A stretch of DNA of 46,010 nucleotides from assembly GCF_001021165.1 (NCBI RefSeq), contig NZ_AZAY01000027.1, positions 1 through 46,010 of the forward strand. The letters run 5' to 3'. Below are positions 41,860 to 46,010 of this stretch, piece by piece; the first letter of the stretch is position 1, and each line of letters begins with the position of its first letter. Under the pieces are notes generated by a model, which was not told the origin of the DNA, ran no database searches, and saw only the letters and a program-made list of their open reading frames with translations. Made by a program: the position numbers and the translations under genes. Source of the DNA: Marinitoga sp. 1197 (GTDB taxonomy: Bacteria; Thermotogota; Thermotogae; Petrotogales; Petrotogaceae).

Positions 41860-43614
41860 ATGAAAAAAGAAAAATTATCTTTATATCAGTTAATATCAAA
41901 AAGTATAATGACAATAGTTATAACAAGTATTGTTTTAGTATTAATTTTAATCAGCATATTTAGCTATATAAATTTATTAAAAGTAGAAAAATCACTAAGA
42001 AATAATACAGAAAGTCTAATAAGATTTGCATTTAATTCATTATATAATACACTATATGATTTTGATTCTGTTTTTTATGAAAAATTAGATACATTAATGA
42101 ATGAAATCAAAACATCACAGAATATAAATGAATCAATAGAAAAATTTGTTTCAACATCATACAAATCAAATAGAGAAAATAATGTCATAAAAAAAGTAAA
42201 TATTGAGTCTATAGATATAAAATTAAAGAATAAACTGATTAATCTTCAAAAATATAATTATCTAATAGAATTAGATTTAAAATCTGACAAATTACTAAGA
42301 AATATATATATAAAAACAGATGAGAATTTTTATGTTTTAAGTTCCATTCTATCTATTGATAGAATAAAAAACACAATAAATAATTTAGCAAATTTAAAAA
42401 ATGAATATGACTTTATTTCAGATATCAATATATGTACACACGAATTTGAAGGATTGTCACAAAACTTTTCTAATTTAACAGATGAAGATAAAAAGTATTT
42501 AGAAAAAGTATTTTCTACTGAAAAAGATATCGTTATAAAAAATAATGAAAAAGTAAAATTTTACTATGTATGGAAATATGAAGATGAAAAAACATTATTC
42601 ATGCCTATTGGTATAATATTAAAATTAGATTTTAACAAATATCGAAGTTCAATAATAATAAGTATTACTTTATTTTTTATATTGTTAAGTATAGTTATTA
42701 TAGCAATAGTTAAAAAAGCACATAAAGTATCAAAACAGATATCAAAACCATTTGAAATAATGCTTGATAATATGAAAAATTTTCAGAAAATACGTTATCT
42801 TGAATTTGATAAAATTATGGAAAAGTGTGAAATTAAAGAAATTAATGAGTTGATGACTGAATACCAAAAAATGGCTGAAGATATTATGACATCATTTGAA
42901 GAAATTAATGCTATGAACGAAGAATTAGAATCTTCTTACAAAGAAATTGAAAAGATTAACAATGAATTAGAAGATGCTTATCTTAATTTTAGTACACAAT
43001 TATCCATCATCGCAGAAGGTTATGATGAAACAACAGGTAATCATGTAAATAGGGTTGGAGAATTATCCGCTTTTATTGCAGAAAAACTTGGTTTAAATAA
43101 TGATTATGTTGAGAAAATAAGATATTATGCTCCTTTACATGATATAGGAAAGATAATGATACCAAAAGAAATATTATTGAAAAAAGGTCCATTAACAGAA
43201 GAAGAATGGAAAGTTATGGAAAAACATACAATATATGGTGGTGTTTTAATTGGAGATTCTCCAAAATTCAAAATAGCAAAGAACATTGCACTTTATCATC
43301 ATGAAAAATATAACGGTGAAGGTTATCCATATGGACTAAAAGGTGATAAAATTCCAATATGTGCAGCAATTGTTTCTGTTGTTGATGTTTATGATGCTCT
43401 ACGTTCAGAAAGACCTTATAAACGTGCATTTTCTCATGAAGAAGCTATAAATATAATATTAAATGGAGATAATAGAACTAACCCTCTGCACTTTAACCCT
43501 GAAGTTTTAAATATACTGAAAAAATACGAAAAAGATGTTAAAGAACTCTGGAATATTATTGATAAAAAATCTTCTAAACTATTAGAACTTTTAAAAAATA
43601 TTGAAAAAATATGA
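41860..43614 (+). CDS. Membrane sensor HD-GYP cyclic-di-GMP phosphodiesterase
   Basis: A 584-residue protein with a membrane helix at ~16-38, an extracytoplasmic sensor region (~40-262), second helix (~264-284), a HAMP-like linker and coiled coil (EEINAMNEELESSYKEIEK, ~345-385), and a C-terminal HD-GYP domain (~385-560). The catalytic HD is at residues 427-428 (LHDIGK), with YHHEKYNGEGYPYG as the GYP motif; Asn replaces the usual Asp before the glycine, a change seen in other members. No GAF domain is present, unlike the enzyme at 2383. GGAGG precedes the ATG. Confidence 0.9.
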   Translation: MKKEKLSLYQLISKSIMTIVITSIVLVLILISIFSYINLLKVEKSLRNNTESLIRFAFNSLYNTLYDFDSVFYEKLDTLMNEIKTSQNINESIEKFVSTSYKSNRENNVIKKVNIESIDIKLKNKLINLQKYNYLIELDLKSDKLLRNIYIKTDENFYVLSSILSIDRIKNTINNLANLKNEYDFISDINICTHEFEGLSQNFSNLTDEDKKYLEKVFSTEKDIVIKNNEKVKFYYVWKYEDEKTLFMPIGIILKLDFNKYRSSIIISITLFFILLSIVIIAIVKKAHKVSKQISKPFEIMLDNMKNFQKIRYLEFDKIMEKCEIKEINELMTEYQKMAEDIMTSFEEINAMNEELESSYKEIEKINNELEDAYLNFSTQLSIIAEGYDETTGNHVNRVGELSAFIAEKLGLNNDYVEKIRYYAPLHDIGKIMIPKEILLKKGPLTEEEWKVMEKHTIYGGVLIGDSPKFKIAKNIALYHHEKYNGEGYPYGLKGDKIPICAAIVSVVDVYDALRSERPYKRAFSHEEAINIILNGDNRTNPLHFNPEVLNILKKYEKDVKELWNIIDKKSSKLLELLKNIEKI

Positions 43615-43620
43615 TATAAT
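43612..43620 (+). promoter_or_regulatory. Extended -10 promoter overlapping the HD-GYP stop codon
   Basis: TGATATAAT begins with the TGA stop of the HD-GYP gene. It lies 50 bases before the next gene, suggesting separate transcription of the secreted OB-fold protein. Confidence 0.45.
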
Positions 43621-43669
43621 CCCATGTTAAATAATATTAAAAATTGGACGCTAAAAAAGGAGGATAAAA

Positions 43670-45250
43670 ATGAAAAAAATCATAACACTTATTATTATTA
43701 TCTTAACTACTTTAAGTTTTGCAACTATATCAGAAATTTCAAAAGTTCGGGAATTAAAAGACTTGCAAACTGTAACAGTTAGGGGAATAGTAACCGTTGA
43801 GCCTGGTCCTTTTGATGTCAACATCATTTTCTTACAGGATAAAACAGGTGGAATTAATCTTTATTTTAGAGGAGGACAGTTTGAAAACGTAGAAAGAGGC
43901 GATCTTGTAGAAGCAAAAGGTTATTTATGGACACACAAAAACAATAAAGAACTTGTTTTAGAAAAAGATAATTCTTCACACTATTATAAAATAATATCAA
44001 AAAATAATCCTTTACCAGAACCAATTAAAATAAAAACCGTTGATATTAATAATGAAAATTATGAAGGAATGTTTTTAAAGGTTAAAGGAAAAATTGTTGA
44101 AATTGATAAATTCGATATGAGAAAAATATATATTGATGATGGTAGTGGTAAAGGTATGGTATTTATTAGAGAAAATACTGGAATAAATCCATCATTTTTT
44201 AAGGTTGGAATAAACATGGAAGCCGTTGGAGTATTAGGACAATACATGTCGTATTATGAACTCTGGCCAAGAAATATGAATGATATATATGTTGATGATG
44301 TATTTCCACCTGAAGTAAAAACATATGCAATTAGAGATAATTATATTTATGTTGAATTTAACGAACCAATTTTTGAAAATAGCATTATCTTAAACAAAAC
44401 AGTTAGAGTTTTAAAATCAAATATTTTAGAATATGAATTGAGTATGGATAATAAAATTCTAAAATTAAAGTTAAATTCATTAAATAATGCTTCAAAATTA
44501 GTTTTAAGATCAATTTCAGATAAAAATAATAACAAAATGGGAATGAAAATTATAAAGTTGAATTTAGAAAAAGATTCATATGCAAATAGAGTATTATTTG
44601 ACAACAACCATGGTCAAACAGCAGGAAATGCAGATTGGGTAATCAATGGTGGATATTCAGATTTTGCAGATGCAGCAAAAAATCTTGGTTTGAAGGTTGA
44701 AGAAATAAAGGAAGATTTCAATGAAGATATTTTAAATATGTATAAAATTCTGATAATTCCAGAACCAAACAAACCTTTCAAAGATTTTGAGGTATCAGCT
44801 ATACTGAAATTTGTAAAAAATGGCGGATCATTATTTATAATATCCGATCATGGAAATTCAGATAGAAATGGAAATGGTTGGGATTCGCCAAAAATTTTCA
44901 ACACATTCGTTGAAAAATTTGGGTTTAAATTTGCTGGAGATGATTTAGAAGAAGCACCATTAGCTTATGTTTATAATCATGAAATAACCAAAGGAATAAA
45001 AAAAATAGGTGTATGGAATGGCTCATCAATAGAAGTATTAAATGACAAAGTGAAAGTGTTAATTGCTAATTCTGAAAACAAACCATATATGGTTGTTACT
45101 ACATATGGAAAAGGAAAAGTAGTTGCAATTGGAGATAGCTCTCCATTTGATGATGGAACTGGAGATACCGGTGACTTGCTCCACAATGGCTGGCAATGGG
45201 GAGATGATGCACAACTTGCTATTAATACAATTAAATATTTAATAAAATAA
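43670..45250 (+). CDS. Secreted protein with two OB-fold domains and a glutamine-amidotransferase-like domain
   Basis: A 526-residue exported protein with a signal peptide (MKK, hydrophobic core, ends near SFA at about residue 18). Residues ~20-115 (VTVRGIVTVEPGPFDVNIIFLQD) and ~120-200 (MFLKVKGKIVEIDKF...YIDDGSGKGMVF) are two OB-fold, nucleic-acid-binding-like domains such as those in secreted nucleases of the YhcR type. A beta linker follows (~205-300). The last ~220 residues begin RVLFDNNHGQTAGNADW and include IIPEPNKPF, GGSLFIISDHGN and GKVVAIGDSSPFDDG, resembling the GATase-like DUF4350/IFT52 fold without an obvious catalytic Cys. No nuclease motif is seen. AAAGGAGG is the ribosome site. 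The function is unknown. Confidence 0.78.
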   Translation: MKKIITLIIIILTTLSFATISEISKVRELKDLQTVTVRGIVTVEPGPFDVNIIFLQDKTGGINLYFRGGQFENVERGDLVEAKGYLWTHKNNKELVLEKDNSSHYYKIISKNNPLPEPIKIKTVDINNENYEGMFLKVKGKIVEIDKFDMRKIYIDDGSGKGMVFIRENTGINPSFFKVGINMEAVGVLGQYMSYYELWPRNMNDIYVDDVFPPEVKTYAIRDNYIYVEFNEPIFENSIILNKTVRVLKSNILEYELSMDNKILKLKLNSLNNASKLVLRSISDKNNNKMGMKIIKLNLEKDSYANRVLFDNNHGQTAGNADWVINGGYSDFADAAKNLGLKVEEIKEDFNEDILNMYKILIIPEPNKPFKDFEVSAILKFVKNGGSLFIISDHGNSDRNGNGWDSPKIFNTFVEKFGFKFAGDDLEEAPLAYVYNHEITKGIKKIGVWNGSSIEVLNDKVKVLIANSENKPYMVVTTYGKGKVVAIGDSSPFDDGTGDTGDLLHNGWQWGDDAQLAINTIKYLIK

Positions 45251-45347
45251 CAAAGCAAAGTTTCTCTTGTATTTATCGCTTGAATAATAAAACGTATATA
45301 CAAATATCTTAAATCTCGTTAATTAAATTTTCGTAGAATACATTATA

Positions 45348-45356
45348 TGCTATAAT
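45348..45356 (+). promoter_or_regulatory. Extended -10 promoter of the right-end AAA-ATPase gene
   Basis: TGCTATAAT lies 36 bases before the proposed start. The upstream -35 region has no good match. Confidence 0.45.
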
Positions 45357-45391
45357 AATACTAAGAAAAAACAAGTGTGGAGATGATGAAA

Positions 45392-46010
45392 ATGAAAAAA
45401 TTACCAATAGGAGTGCAGGATTATAAAGAAATAATAGAAGAAGATTATATATACGTAGATAAAACAAAGTATATATATGATCTAATAAACAGTGGAAAGT
45501 TCTATTTTCTCTCAAGACCAAGAAGATTTGGAAAAAGTTTAACAATATCAACATTATATTATCTATTCAAAGGAGAAAAAGAATTATTTAAGGGAACATA
45601 CATATATGACAAATGGGAATTCAAGGAATATCCTGTAATAAAACTCGATATGTCAGATAATACAATGAATAATATTGAAAAATTTGAAAAATCATTAAAT
45701 AACACTCTGGATAAATTGTATAAAGAATATAATATAATACCAGATATAGATGATGTGCCAACAAAATTTGGAAATTTAATAGAAGAATTAAGTAAAAAAT
45801 ACAAAGAAAAAACAGTAATACTCATAGACGAATATGAATCACCAATATTAGAACATATAAACAATAAAGAAAAAGCAGAAGAATTTAGAGCATTTTTAAG
45901 AGAATTCTATAAAAAAGTAAAAACAAAAGATGAATACATAAAATTTGTATTCATAACGGGCATTACAAAATTCACAAAAACAGGAGTATTTTCTGCACTT
46001 AATAATTTAA
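45392..46010 (+). CDS. AAA-ATPase-like / PD-(D/E)XK nuclease family protein, N-terminal part (3' end outside window)
   Basis: The frame runs off the window; 206 codons are visible. The N-terminus is typical of AAA-ATPase-like (PF09820-type) proteins: KKLPIGVQDYKEIIEEDYIY, VDKTKYIYDLI, then FLSRPRRFGKSL, a P-loop of the RPRRFGKSLT type, and later TVILIDEYESPI as the Walker B strand. The complete family ends in a PD-(D/E)XK nuclease-like domain like the fragment at 3-416. The ATG at 45392 is preferred because GGAG lies nine bases upstream; ATGs at 45386 and 45383 are in frame too. The role in the cell is not established. Confidence 0.85.
   Translation, partial: MKKLPIGVQDYKEIIEEDYIYVDKTKYIYDLINSGKFYFLSRPRRFGKSLTISTLYYLFKGEKELFKGTYIYDKWEFKEYPVIKLDMSDNTMNNIEKFEKSLNNTLDKLYKEYNIIPDIDDVPTKFGNLIEELSKKYKEKTVILIDEYESPILEHINNKEKAEEFRAFLREFYKKVKTKDEYIKFVFITGITKFTKTGVFSALNNL

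Noticed and set aside
1-46010. CRISPR array, tRNA or rRNA genes, insertion sequence with transposase
   Set aside because: No regularly spaced repeats, no tRNA-like cloverleaf with CCA-type ends or conserved T-loop, and no transposase motif were seen on either strand.

Overview
The window looks like a chromosomal segment of a strongly AT-rich thermophilic bacterium of the Thermotogota, most likely a Marinitoga/Petrotoga-type organism. This is inferred from the protein families and their order: a T. maritima-like FliG, L-aspartate dehydrogenase in place of NadB, a greatly enlarged MalG-type permease, AAA-ATPase/PD-(D/E)XK genes at both ends, and many TTG/GTG starts. No tRNA, rRNA, CRISPR array or transposase gene was seen.

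Layout. (1) 1-416 is the 3' end of an AAA-ATPase/PD-(D/E)XK gene. (2) 455-5103 (minus) is an operon reading from right to left: solute-binding protein, membrane HD-GYP phosphodiesterase, rodA, rlmH, small hypothetical. (3) 5305-8084 (plus): DUF2520 Rossmann protein (candidate ketopantoate reductase), panB, birA, hpt. (4) 8140-14541 (plus): purine nucleoside phosphorylase, lytic transglycosylase, then the flagellar switch/export genes fliF-fliG-fliH-fliI. (5) 14617-20420: two enlarged sugar-ABC permeases, an FtsB-like protein, an RsmJ-like methyltransferase, miaA, hfq. (6) 20505-23136: secreted M23 peptidase, metK, rpsT. (7) 23208-25367 (minus): secreted purple-acid-phosphatase-like protein. 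(8) 25633-28373: TetR regulator and the RND exporter it probably controls. (9) 28465-30772: two-gene L-serine dehydratase facing a patatin-like phospholipase. (10) 30861-33654: NAD de novo operon (nadX-nadA-nadC). (11) 33802-38831: CZB-type chemoreceptor (minus), trmB, and a NIT-PAS-GGDEF diguanylate cyclase. (12) 38848-39975 (minus) MFS transporter, followed by a 600-base noncoding stretch. (13) 40598-45250: beta-propeller protein, second HD-GYP phosphodiesterase, secreted OB-fold protein. (14) 45392-end: 5' part of another AAA-ATPase/PD-(D/E)XK gene.

Themes. The window carries one diguanylate cyclase and two c-di-GMP phosphodiesterases, a chemoreceptor and the flagellar basal-body/switch genes, so motility and c-di-GMP signalling are strongly represented. 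Purine salvage, pantothenate, biotin and NAD genes supply cofactors.

Most notable observations. fliG has an in-frame TAA exactly where the conserved C-terminal tail should begin, and the tail is still encoded after it. A 200-base palindromic, transposon-like element with a perfect 12-base target duplication sits between the promoter and first gene of the nad operon, and a degenerate relative lies in front of the DUF2520-panB operon. Two genes appear to start at AUC or AUU. The two sugar permeases carry very large family-atypical insertions.
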